Shown here: positions 7,426 to 12,954 of the stretch, piece after piece
How positions within the stretch are numbered: the stretch's first letter is position 1
Layout: every line of letters starts with the position of its first letter
Source of the DNA: an uncultured Actinoplanes sp.
GTDB lineage: Bacteria > Actinomycetota > Actinomycetes > Mycobacteriales > Micromonosporaceae
Length of the DNA stretch: 15,090 nucleotides
Direction of reading: 5' to 3'
Assembly: GCA_934667465.1 (NCBI GenBank)
Contig: CAKUMG010000045.1
Location: 1-15,090 of the forward strand
Translations under genes and position numbers: made by a program
Notes under the pieces: generated by a model
What the model was told of the DNA's origin: nothing
Seen by the model: only the letters and a program-made list of their open reading frames with translations
The model's database searches: none

Positions 7426-7498
7426 AAGGTGTCCCGTGCGCGATCATGTGCACCACGGCCGCTTTTGTGGCCGGGGTCACAGTGGGGCGGAGAACCGG

Positions 7499-8074
7499 AT
7501 GGCAGCGGACGGCGTCTTGCCGGGTGTGAGACGGAACCTGGACGAGGCCGGCCTCGTGCGCCTGATAGCGCGCGGGGACAGGGAGGCGTTCGACGAGCTG
7601 TACCGGCGGACCGCGCCGACGCTCGAGGCGCGGCTGCGGCGGCGCTGCGCCGACGAGGACGTGGTGGCCGAGGTGCTGCAGGACACCTACCTGGCGGTGT
7701 GGCGGTCCGCGGGCAGCTTCGCCGGGGCGGCCGTGTCCGGCAGCGGCATCGGCTGGCTCTGGACCATCGCCGCGAACCGCCTCGTCGACGCGTTCCGGCG
7801 GCGGGCCCGGCAGGCGCGGGTGCCGGCGGAGGCGCTCGTGGCCGCCGAGCAGGTCGCCCCGGCCGCCGAGGACGAGGTGATGGCGACCCGGGTCGGCCAG
7901 AAACTGGAACACGCGCTGCTCGAGCTGCCGGTCGAGCTGCGGCAGGTGCTGCGGGCGATGGTCCTCGACGGGCTGTCGGTCCGGGAGACGTCAGTATTGC
8001 TCGGTGTGCCCCAGGGCACCGTGAAGACCCGCGCGCGGCGGGCCCGGATCGCGCTGCGGGAGGCGCTGTCATGA
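7499..8074 (+). CDS. ECF-type RNA polymerase sigma factor
   Basis: This 191-aa protein has sigma region 2 at about 17-103 (DREAFDELYRR, then VVAEVLQDTYLAVWR for core binding, and GWLWTIAANRLVDAFRRR for -10 recognition). Region 4 is at about 138-190, with LPVELRQVL and the helix-turn-helix GLSVRETSVLLGVPQGTVKT. No region 1 or 3 is present, as expected for group 4 sigma factors. The ATG at 7499 is preferred because GGAG at 7489-7492 stands 6 nt before it and the domain starts soon after. A GTG at 7436 or 7526 is also in frame. The stop overlaps the start of the membrane anti-sigma gene (ATGA), so the two are coupled and the sigma factor is likely held at the membrane until a signal arrives. I could not recognise a target promoter. 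Confidence 0.9.
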   Translation: MAADGVLPGVRRNLDEAGLVRLIARGDREAFDELYRRTAPTLEARLRRRCADEDVVAEVLQDTYLAVWRSAGSFAGAAVSGSGIGWLWTIAANRLVDAFRRRARQARVPAEALVAAEQVAPAAEDEVMATRVGQKLEHALLELPVELRQVLRAMVLDGLSVRETSVLLGVPQGTVKTRARRARIALREALS

Positions 8075-8901
8075 CGACCCATCCGAACCAGTCCGTGCTC
8101 ACCCACTACGCCGCCGGCGGCCCCGAGCTCGACGACGCCACCGTCTGGTCGGTCGAGGTCCACCTGGAGACCTGCGCCGACTGCCGCGCCCGGCTCGCGG
8201 GCGCCGCCGTGCCGGCCAGTGCCCTGCTGCTCGACCGGGTCGCCGCCGCCCTCGACGAGGCCCTCGACACCGAACCGGCACCCGCCCGCGCCTCGCGCCC
8301 CTGGTCGGCCGTCCGGTTCCGCTGGTTCGCCGGCACGGTCGTCCCCTGGCTCGTCATGACGTTCGCGGTCCTCGGCGTCGCGCTCCTGCTCGACTCGGCC
8401 TCCTCGGCATGGCCCTCCCTGGTCCTGCTGCTGGCGCCGCTGGCCCCGCTGCCCGGCGTCGCGGCCGCCTGGAGCCGCCGCACCGACCCGGCCTGGGAGC
8501 TGATCGCCGGCACCCCCGCGGCGGGCCCGGTCATGCTGCTGCGCCGCACGGCGGCCGTGCTCACCGTGGTCATCCCGGTGCTCGCCCTCGCGGGCGTCGT
8601 GTCGGGCAACCTCCTCGGCACGAACGGCCCGACGGTCTCGCTCGCGCTGACCCTGCTCCCGAGCCTGGCCTGCACCGCCGCCACCATCGCCCTCGGCGGC
8701 CGCATCGGCATCCCCCGCGCCGCCTCCGCCATCGGCGCCGCCTGGGCGGCGGTCGTGATCGCCCCGAGCCTCGCGACCCAGAACCTGTCGGTCGCCCTCG
8801 GACCCTCCGCCGTGCCCGCCTGGGCGGTCGCCACGGCCGCCCTGGTGGCCTACGCCCTCACCCGCGGCGACGACTACCGCCGCCTCACCAGCCGCTCCTG
8901 A
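8071..8901 (+). CDS. Anti-sigma factor, zinc-binding N-terminus with six membrane helices
   Basis: This 276-aa protein begins with a short cytoplasmic part that carries His31-x3-Cys35-x2-Cys38 (HLETCADC), the HxxxCxxC motif of ZAS-type anti-sigma factors. After a proline-alanine linker (68-80), six hydrophobic segments follow, near residues 88-107, 113-133, 158-178, 188-208, 217-235 and 246-263. Many ZAS anti-sigma factors have one membrane span, so this is an enlarged membrane module that may be the sensor. The ATG overlaps the sigma stop by 4 nt. A perfect 13-bp hairpin follows 11 nt after the stop and ends the operon. No ABC transporter or other likely target gene is attached downstream. 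Confidence 0.85.
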   Translation: MTTHPNQSVLTHYAAGGPELDDATVWSVEVHLETCADCRARLAGAAVPASALLLDRVAAALDEALDTEPAPARASRPWSAVRFRWFAGTVVPWLVMTFAVLGVALLLDSASSAWPSLVLLLAPLAPLPGVAAAWSRRTDPAWELIAGTPAAGPVMLLRRTAAVLTVVIPVLALAGVVSGNLLGTNGPTVSLALTLLPSLACTAATIALGGRIGIPRAASAIGAAWAAVVIAPSLATQNLSVALGPSAVPAWAVATAALVAYALTRGDDYRRLTSRS

Positions 8902-8912
8902 CCCGCACGCCC

Positions 8913-8947
8913 CCGCCCACGGCCGCCCTCACTCCGGCCGTGGGCGG
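8913..8947 (+). terminator. Hairpin terminator of the sigma/anti-sigma operon
   Basis: Left arm 8913-8925 (CCGCCCACGGCCG) and right arm 8935-8947 (CGGCCGTGGGCGG) pair perfectly over 13 bp with a 9-nt loop. There is no U-tract, which is common for actinobacterial terminators. It begins 11 nt after the stop codon. Confidence 0.75.
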
Positions 8948-9086
8948 AGCCCCCGGTAACTGCGCAGGCGCCGCGCGTGCAGGTGGAACCCGCCGCCCGC
9001 CAGAAGCGAGAAGCTGGCAGGAGCTACTGGCGCTGGTCCGCGGTCAGGAGCGCGGTGCGAGCCGTTTCGGATGCGGCTGGCCGACG
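8948..9086. other. Intergenic stretch, nothing recognised
   Basis: Between the terminator of the sigma operon and the terminator-like hairpin of the opposing GyrB-like gene, I see no credible coding frame, tRNA, repeat or promoter. The short open frames here have no initiation signals or family-like sequence. Confidence 0.4.
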
Positions 9087-9119
9087 GGGGCCCGGTTGCC
9101 GATCCCATACCCGGGCCCC
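9087..9119 (-). terminator. Hairpin downstream of the GyrB-like gene
   Basis: GGGGCCCGG (9087-9095) and CCGGGCCCC (9111-9119) form a perfect 9-bp stem with a 15-nt loop, 28 nt after the minus-strand stop at 9148. There is no U-run. The position makes it the likely end of that transcript. Confidence 0.5.
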
Positions 9120-9147
9120 GGCGTGGTCCACCGTCCAGAGTGGGTAG

Positions 9148-9747
9148 TCAGGCGGACCGGAGATCGCGCAGCACGACGCATCCGGGGCCGGGCTCCTCGC
9201 CGCAGCACGGCCCGAGCAGGTCACGGGCGGTCAGACCGGCCGTGATGCCGGGCGGGCCGAACCAGTCGGCGTCGAGCAGGTACCTCACCCGCGTCCCGGC
9301 CCCGGCGGGCGCCTCGAAGGGCACCGGCGGGCCGAGCGGCCGCAGACCGGCGAGCTCCTGCCGGAACCCCCGCCCGCCCCGCCACACCTCGACCGTGACC
9401 CGCACACTGAGCGCGGCAGCGGCGGCGGCAGTGAGCCGGTCAGGCGTGAGCAACGATCCGAAGTAGCCCAGAACCGGCCCGCCATCATCCGTCAGCGTGG
9501 CCGCGAGCCCGTCGGTCACCGAGAAGCCGTACGCGTCCGTGATCTCGGCGACGACCTCGGTGGTGTGGCTGCCGGCGACCCGGGGCGGAGGGTGGACCGC
9601 GCAGTCCACGACCTCACGGAGCACCCCGGCCGGGGACCGGTCGACCGGGAAGTACATGCCCGGCCACTTCCGCACGGCGGCGTCGAGGTCCAGGACCCTG
9701 ATGTCGGCAGCGCTGTACTCCGCAGCGCTCGGCGGCACCTCAGCCAT
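9148..9747 (-). CDS. Small degenerate GyrB-like (GHKL-fold) protein
   Basis: This 199-aa protein lines up in order with the GyrB ATPase domain. AAVRKWPGMY (23-32) matches the conserved VRKRPGMY, and LREVVDCAV (43-51) matches YEVVDNAV. GFSVTDG (74-80) stands for the strand holding the adenine-binding Asp, ALSVRVTVEVWRGGRGFRQE (112-131) stands for NALS...VEV.RDG...Q, and GTRVRYLLDADWF (151-163) stands for GT.V.F.PD..IF. Glu45 and Asp79 could correspond to E. coli Glu42 and Asp73. The Mg-binding Asn46 is replaced by Cys49. GRGIP has become GLAATL, and the ATP lid with its GGLHGVG loop is essentially absent: only about 27 residues lie between GLAATL and ALSV. No transducer, TOPRIM or tower part follows. 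ATP hydrolysis looks unlikely. Whether it binds gyrase, a ligand or nothing is unknown. The ATG at 9747 has TATCGT 6 nt upstream. Confidence 0.78.
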   Translation of the reverse strand: MAEVPPSAAEYSAADIRVLDLDAAVRKWPGMYFPVDRSPAGVLREVVDCAVHPPPRVAGSHTTEVVAEITDAYGFSVTDGLAATLTDDGGPVLGYFGSLLTPDRLTAAAAAALSVRVTVEVWRGGRGFRQELAGLRPLGPPVPFEAPAGAGTRVRYLLDADWFGPPGITAGLTARDLLGPCCGEEPGPGCVVLRDLRSA

Positions 9748-9753
9748 GCCCCG

Positions 9754-9759
9754 ACGATA
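9754..9759 (-). promoter_or_regulatory. -10 element of the GyrB-like gene
   Basis: The minus strand reads TATCGT, then 6 nt, then the ATG at 9747, which suggests a leaderless mRNA. No good -35 is seen. Confidence 0.4.
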
Positions 9760-9780
9760 TCCGGGGGGTCCCTCGAACGG

Positions 9781-9808
9781 GGGACAGGAGCCGGGGCGGC
9801 GGTAGTGT
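9781..9808 (+). promoter_or_regulatory. Promoter of the methyltransferase gene
   Basis: A -10-like TAGTGT (9803-9808) lies 8 nt before the GTG at 9817. A -35-like GGGACA (9781-9786, 4 of 6 matches to TTGACA) lies 16 nt upstream of it. Leaderless or nearly leaderless transcription is implied. Confidence 0.4.
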
Positions 9809-9816
9809 GGCGGGTT

Positions 9817-10629
9817 GTGATCGCGGGGTGGGAGTGGGACGAGACGCTGTTCGCCGGGACCGCTGAGCACTATCTGCGGGGGCGGCTGCCGTACGCGGAC
9901 GGGCTGGCCGGGGCGGTCGAGCGGGCGTTCGGGCTCGACGGGCGCGGGCGGCTGCTCGATGTGGGCTGCGGGCCGGGGAACGTGACCGTGACGCTGGCGC
10001 CGTTGTTCGAGGCGGCCGTGGGCCTCGACCCGGATGCGGGGATGCGGGCCGAGGCGGAGCGGGAGGCCGGGCGGCGCAACATCCCTGACCTGCGGTGGGT
10101 CCGGATGCGGGCGGAGGAGTTGCCCGCGGGCCTGGGCGAGTTCCGGATGATCACGGTGGCGTCGTCGTTCCATTGGATGGATCAGGAGCGGGTCGCCGCC
10201 ACCGTGCTGCGGATGCTGGAGCCGGGCGGGGTGTTCGTGCACGTGTCGGATCTGAAGGGCCCGAAGGCCGGGCCGGTGCCCCCGTACGGGGAGATCGGTG
10301 CGCTTGTCCGGCGGTATCTGGGCCCGGTGCGGCGGGCGGGGCAGGGCGTGATCGCGGGTGGGACCACGCCGAGCGGGGAGGTCCAGGTCATCACGGCGGC
10401 CGGGTTCGAGGCGTACGAGCGGATCCTGGTGCCGGACGGGCGGGTGCTCGAACGGGATGTCGACGATCTCGTGGCGTGGACGTTCTCGCAGTCCGGATCG
10501 GCGCCGCATCTGTTCGGCGACCGGAAAGCGGAGTTCGAGCGGGAGCTGCGGGCGCTGCTGCAAGCGGGTGCGCCCTACCACGAGCGGGTGCCGCCGACCG
10601 AGCTGAAGACCTGGCGGAAGCCCCGCTGA
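9817..10629 (+). CDS. Class I SAM-dependent methyltransferase
   Basis: This 270-aa protein has a Rossmann methyltransferase domain. Motif I is LLDVGCGPGN (46-55), the acidic residue closing strand 2 is Asp71 in VGLDPDAGM, and the motif around SSFHWMD (117-122) and LRMLEPGG (131-138) completes a Methyltransf_11-type core. The C-terminal 130 residues look like a substrate-specific cap with helices. The acceptor molecule cannot be predicted. The GTG at 9817 is chosen because TAGTGT sits 8 nt upstream. A GTG at 9805 is in frame but overlaps that hexamer. It is divergent from the GyrB-like gene across 69 nt, so the two may share control. A repeated GC hairpin array follows the stop. Confidence 0.88.
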   Translation: MIAGWEWDETLFAGTAEHYLRGRLPYADGLAGAVERAFGLDGRGRLLDVGCGPGNVTVTLAPLFEAAVGLDPDAGMRAEAEREAGRRNIPDLRWVRMRAEELPAGLGEFRMITVASSFHWMDQERVAATVLRMLEPGGVFVHVSDLKGPKAGPVPPYGEIGALVRRYLGPVRRAGQGVIAGGTTPSGEVQVITAAGFEAYERILVPDGRVLERDVDDLVAWTFSQSGSAPHLFGDRKAEFERELRALLQAGAPYHERVPPTELKTWRKPR

Positions 10630-10632
10630 CCG

Positions 10633-10690
10633 CCCGGGCCGCGCAAAGGCCCGGGCCGCGCAAAGGCCCGGGCCCCGTAGGGCCCGGGCC
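10633..10690. terminator. Repeat-built bidirectional terminator
   Basis: A 17-bp unit, CCCGGGCCGCGCAAAGG, occurs twice in tandem (10633-10649, 10650-10666). It is followed by a variant (10667-10682) and a final CCCGGGCC. The arms can pair in alternative ways. The strongest hairpin is GGCCCGGGCCC (10665-10675) with GGGCCCGGGCC (10680-10690), 11 bp around a CGTA loop. Two 8-bp hairpins with GCGCAAA loops form at 10633-10655 and 10650-10672. The array lies between convergent genes ending at 10629 and 10703 and can serve both. Confidence 0.7.
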
Positions 10691-10702
10691 GTCGGGAGAA
10701 GC

Positions 10703-11524
10703 TCAGCGGACGGCGGTCAGAACCAGGTCGGTGACGGCCTGCGGGTGGCTGACCATCACGGCGTGCGAGCTGGTGATCTCGCGCGTCGTGGCGCCCGCGC
10801 GGGCCGCCATCACGCGCTGGGCCTCCGGCGGGATGGTCTTGTCGTTGCGGGCGATCAGGAACCAGGACGGGATCGTGCGCCACGCGGGCACCCCGGAGGG
10901 CTCGCCGAGCGAGAGCAGGGTTCCGGGCCGCTGGGTGGCCGCCATCGCGAGCGCGTCGGCGGGTGGGACGTCGGCCGCGAACAGCGTACGGAAGGCGCTC
11001 TGTTTGATGTAGGCGTCCAGGTCCTTGCCGGTGGGCGAGCCGGGCACATCGGGCGCGTCCGGGTAGGCCTTGAACTCCAGGTTCGCGACCAGGTCGGTGT
11101 GGCCGCCGCCGAGTTCGGTCGCCGCCTGGACGGTCTCGTTCTGGTCGAGCGCGAAGGCGGCGACGTAGACCAGGGCCTTGACGTTCGGGTTGCCGGCGGC
11201 GGCGTTGGTCAGGACCGCACCGCCGTACGAGTGACCGACCACCACGATCGGGCCGGGCACCTGCTCGAGGAACGACCGCACGTAGGCCGCGTCGCCGGAG
11301 AGGCTGCGCAGCGGGTTCGGCGGGGCGTAGACGGGATAGCCGCGCTTCTGCAGCGCCTTGATGGTCGGGGTGAAGCCGGACGCGTCGGCGAACGCGCCGT
11401 GCACGAACACGATCGACGGCTTGACCTTGCCGCGGCCGCCCGCCTGGGCGGCGCTGGTGGCCATGGCTCCGGCGCCGAGCAGCAGCGCCGCCGTGGCGAG
11501 CAGGCCGAACAGCTTTCTTCTCAC
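10703..11524 (-). CDS. Exported alpha/beta hydrolase, intact catalytic triad
   Basis: This 273-aa protein starts with a signal peptide: RRK, a hydrophobic core LFGLLATAALLLGAGAMA, and a likely AQA cleavage site at 26-28. The hydrolase fold then begins with SIVFVHGAFADASGF (oxyanion HG motif). The nucleophile elbow is GHSYGG with Ser99, the acid is probably Asp228 in ARNDKTIPP, and the histidine is His254 or His260 in SSHAVMVSHP. The family is the esterase/lipase-like group of about 230-aa actinobacterial hydrolases. The substrate is unknown and it probably acts outside the membrane. The GTG at 11524 has a strong GGAGG (11534-11530) 5 nt upstream and overlaps the stop of the upstream paralog as GTGA. 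This marks a tandem duplication in which this copy gained or kept export. Confidence 0.88.
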   Translation of the reverse strand: MRRKLFGLLATAALLLGAGAMATSAAQAGGRGKVKPSIVFVHGAFADASGFTPTIKALQKRGYPVYAPPNPLRSLSGDAAYVRSFLEQVPGPIVVVGHSYGGAVLTNAAAGNPNVKALVYVAAFALDQNETVQAATELGGGHTDLVANLEFKAYPDAPDVPGSPTGKDLDAYIKQSAFRTLFAADVPPADALAMAATQRPGTLLSLGEPSGVPAWRTIPSWFLIARNDKTIPPEAQRVMAARAGATTREITSSHAVMVSHPQAVTDLVLTAVR

Positions 11525-12234
11525 GGGTTCCTCCGGTGGGTGAGCGCGACGCCGATCAGGGCGGCGACCGCGTCGGGGCGGGACAGGAGCACGGCGTGGG
11601 AGGCATCGACTTCCGCCGTACGGGATCCGGCGCGCGCGGCCGACTCCCGTTGCACGGCCGGCGCGAGCACCAGGTCCTCGGTGGTGACCAGGTACCAGGA
11701 CGGCAGGCCCGGCCCGGCGACGGCCGCCGGGCGCTCCTCGAACGCGCAGGCGCGCACGGGCCGTTGCAGGGCCGCGGCGGTCGCGGCGGCGTCCGGGTCC
11801 AGGTCGGCGGCGAAGATCTCCGGGTACGCGCGCTGCTCCAGGTACAGCTCGGCCGCGTCGCCCGGCCCCGACGGCACGAGCGCCGCCAGGAACGCGTGCG
11901 ACCCGGACCGGTGCAGCAGGTCCACGACGGACGTGTCCGGGCCGGGCAGGAACGCGGCCACGTACGCCAGCGCGACGACGTTGGCGCACCGGGTCGCGGC
12001 CACCGAGGCCACCGCGCCGCCGTAGCCGTGCCCGGCCAGCAGCACCGGTCCGGGCACGGCGGCGGCCGCCGCGGCGACCTCGGTGGCGTCGTGGTCGAGT
12101 CCGCGCAGCGGGTTGGGCACGGCTCCGAGGTCGGCGGTCAGGTGCCGGGCGGCGCGCAGGGTGCCCGCCCAGCTGCCGCTGTCCTCGAAGGCCCCGTGCA
12201 CCAGCAGCACCGTGGGGGTGGCCGCGCTGTCCAT
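11521..12234 (-). CDS. Alpha/beta hydrolase paralog lacking the nucleophile serine (probable pseudoenzyme)
   Basis: This 237-aa cytoplasmic protein is clearly related to the exported hydrolase that follows. The two share TVLLVHGAFEDSGSW, NPLRGL versus NPLRSL, YVAAF, and an ASHAV...SRPDAV end. The nucleophile elbow reads GHGYGG (68-73), with Gly70, codon GGC, where the paralog has Ser in GHSYGG. The acid region (TTEDLVLAP) and His213 remain. Without a nucleophile, ordinary ester hydrolysis should not occur. It might bind ligand as a sensor, catalyse another reaction such as a lyase, or be decaying. The reading frame is open and codon use is normal, which argues for selection. The ATG at 12234 has TAGCGT 7 nt upstream, and an unusual palindrome lies a little further upstream. 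It overlaps the next gene by 4 nt, so the two are coupled. Confidence 0.86.
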   Translation of the reverse strand: MDSAATPTVLLVHGAFEDSGSWAGTLRAARHLTADLGAVPNPLRGLDHDATEVAAAAAAVPGPVLLAGHGYGGAVASVAATRCANVVALAYVAAFLPGPDTSVVDLLHRSGSHAFLAALVPSGPGDAAELYLEQRAYPEIFAADLDPDAAATAAALQRPVRACAFEERPAAVAGPGLPSWYLVTTEDLVLAPAVQRESAARAGSRTAEVDASHAVLLSRPDAVAALIGVALTHRRNP

Positions 12235-12241
12235 GCCGGAG

Positions 12242-12247
12242 ACGCTA
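12242..12247 (-). promoter_or_regulatory. -10 element of the hydrolase pair
   Basis: The minus strand reads TAGCGT, 7 nt before the ATG at 12234, again a leaderless layout. A -35 is weak (GCGACG at a 16-nt spacing matches three of six positions) and lies inside the adjacent palindrome. Confidence 0.4.
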
Positions 12248-12255
12248 GGAGCAGC

Positions 12256-12274
12256 CGTACGCGCGTCGCGTACG
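12256..12274. promoter_or_regulatory. Palindrome upstream of the hydrolase pair, candidate operator
   Basis: CGTACGCG, a 3-nt centre CGT and CGCGTACG form a perfect inverted repeat with 8-bp arms. It covers the spacer/-35 region of the predicted hydrolase promoter, so a bound protein would interfere with RNA polymerase. No regulator gene is adjacent in this window. Confidence 0.5.
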
Positions 12275-12277
12275 TCG

Positions 12278-12299
12278 CCTGACGTAAAAGTCCGTCAGG
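12278..12299 (-). terminator. Hairpin over the lipoprotein stop codon
   Basis: CCTGACG (12278-12284) and CGTCAGG (12293-12299) form a perfect 7-bp stem around an 8-nt loop. The lipoprotein stop (12297-12295) lies in one arm. It could end the lipoprotein transcript before the hydrolase promoter, or be a second regulator site for that promoter. I cannot tell which from sequence. Confidence 0.4.
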
Positions 12300-12954
12300 G
12301 CCGGTGCTGCGCCCACTTCGTGCACTCGGCGCCGTACTGCGCCGCGCGGTCCCCGTCCTTGTCGATCAGCTGGTCGACGAGCCACCGGCGTTCCCCGTCG
12401 CCGATCTGGACGCGCTCGACGACGTGCGACTCGAGCGTGCCCCGGTCCGGGCGGACGGCGGGGTTCGTCCGGTTCGCCTCGTGCCAGTAGCCGAGGTCGG
12501 TGCAGAACGTCACCGTGGCCCGGTCCGGGCCGTTCCGCTCGACGCCCATGACCCTGGTCCAGATCGGGCCGATCGACGGGATGTTGCTCGTCGTGGTCGC
12601 GTACGGCGCCAGGAACTCCTGGTAGTAGCGCTCGGTGTAGATGTACCGCCCGAGCGGGACGATCGCGGTCCAGTCGGCCGAGCCGAACTCCCAGTAGTTG
12701 AACACCAGGCTGCGGCGGGCGGCGAGGACCTCCTCGGTGTCCGGCGCCCCCGCCAGGTCCCACGTGATCGGCAGCTCCTTGGTGCCGTCCATCGGCAGTT
12801 TCCGGTGCGCTTCCTCGAACGTCAGGGCCGGCCCGGCCGGGCTGCTCGCCGCGGCCGGCGGTGCGGGCGTGCTCTCGGGCTCGTCCGTGCACCCCGCCGC
12901 GAGACCCAGGGCCACGGCGACGAGCGCCCCGGCGATCGCCTTGTCGTGTCTCAT
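12295..12954 (-). CDS. Small lipoprotein, possibly NTF2-like
   Basis: This 219-aa protein has a lipoprotein signal: MRHDK, a hydrophobic stretch IAGALVAVALGLAAG, and lipobox LAAGC with Cys22. An acidic Pro/Ala linker (24-42) then tethers the mature domain. The folded part (about 45-217) has alternating helices and strands, with a later ATVTFCTDLGYW and GERRWLVDQLIDK pattern suggestive of an NTF2-like fold (inference). Two cysteines, Cys151 and Cys211, may form a disulfide outside the membrane. The ATG overlaps the stop of the large upstream gene by 4 nt (ATGA), so its translation is coupled to that protein and they likely work together at the cell surface. I do not recognise a specific family. 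Confidence 0.8.
   Translation of the reverse strand: MRHDKAIAGALVAVALGLAAGCTDEPESTPAPPAAASSPAGPALTFEEAHRKLPMDGTKELPITWDLAGAPDTEEVLAARRSLVFNYWEFGSADWTAIVPLGRYIYTERYYQEFLAPYATTTSNIPSIGPIWTRVMGVERNGPDRATVTFCTDLGYWHEANRTNPAVRPDRGTLESHVVERVQIGDGERRWLVDQLIDKDGDRAAQYGAECTKWAQHRP

Noticed and set aside
7452..7474. Small inverted repeat CGGCC-N8-GGCCG between the TetR and sigma genes
   Set aside because: It has only 5 bp of stem, which is expected by chance in such GC-rich DNA, and no supporting position signal.
7436..7498. Earlier GTG start for the sigma factor at 7436
   Set aside because: The added residues are not sigma-like, and GGAG stands at the right distance before the ATG at 7499. It remains possible but is less likely.
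4782..7529. A 915-codon plus-strand open frame across the acyl-CoA oxidase and TetR genes
   Set aside because: It is antisense to a clear acyl-CoA oxidase, is rich in Arg, Gly and Val with no domain signature, and is a by-product of high GC at third positions.
8948..9147. Possible small RNA or tRNA in the gap after the sigma operon
   Set aside because: No cloverleaf, promoter or conserved RNA motif could be made out. Only a terminator-like hairpin for the opposing gene is present.
9748..10581. N-terminal extension of the GyrB-like protein to 10581
   Set aside because: The extra part is Pro/Arg/His-rich and lies antisense to a well-defined methyltransferase. The GyrB-like match begins only after the ATG at 9747.
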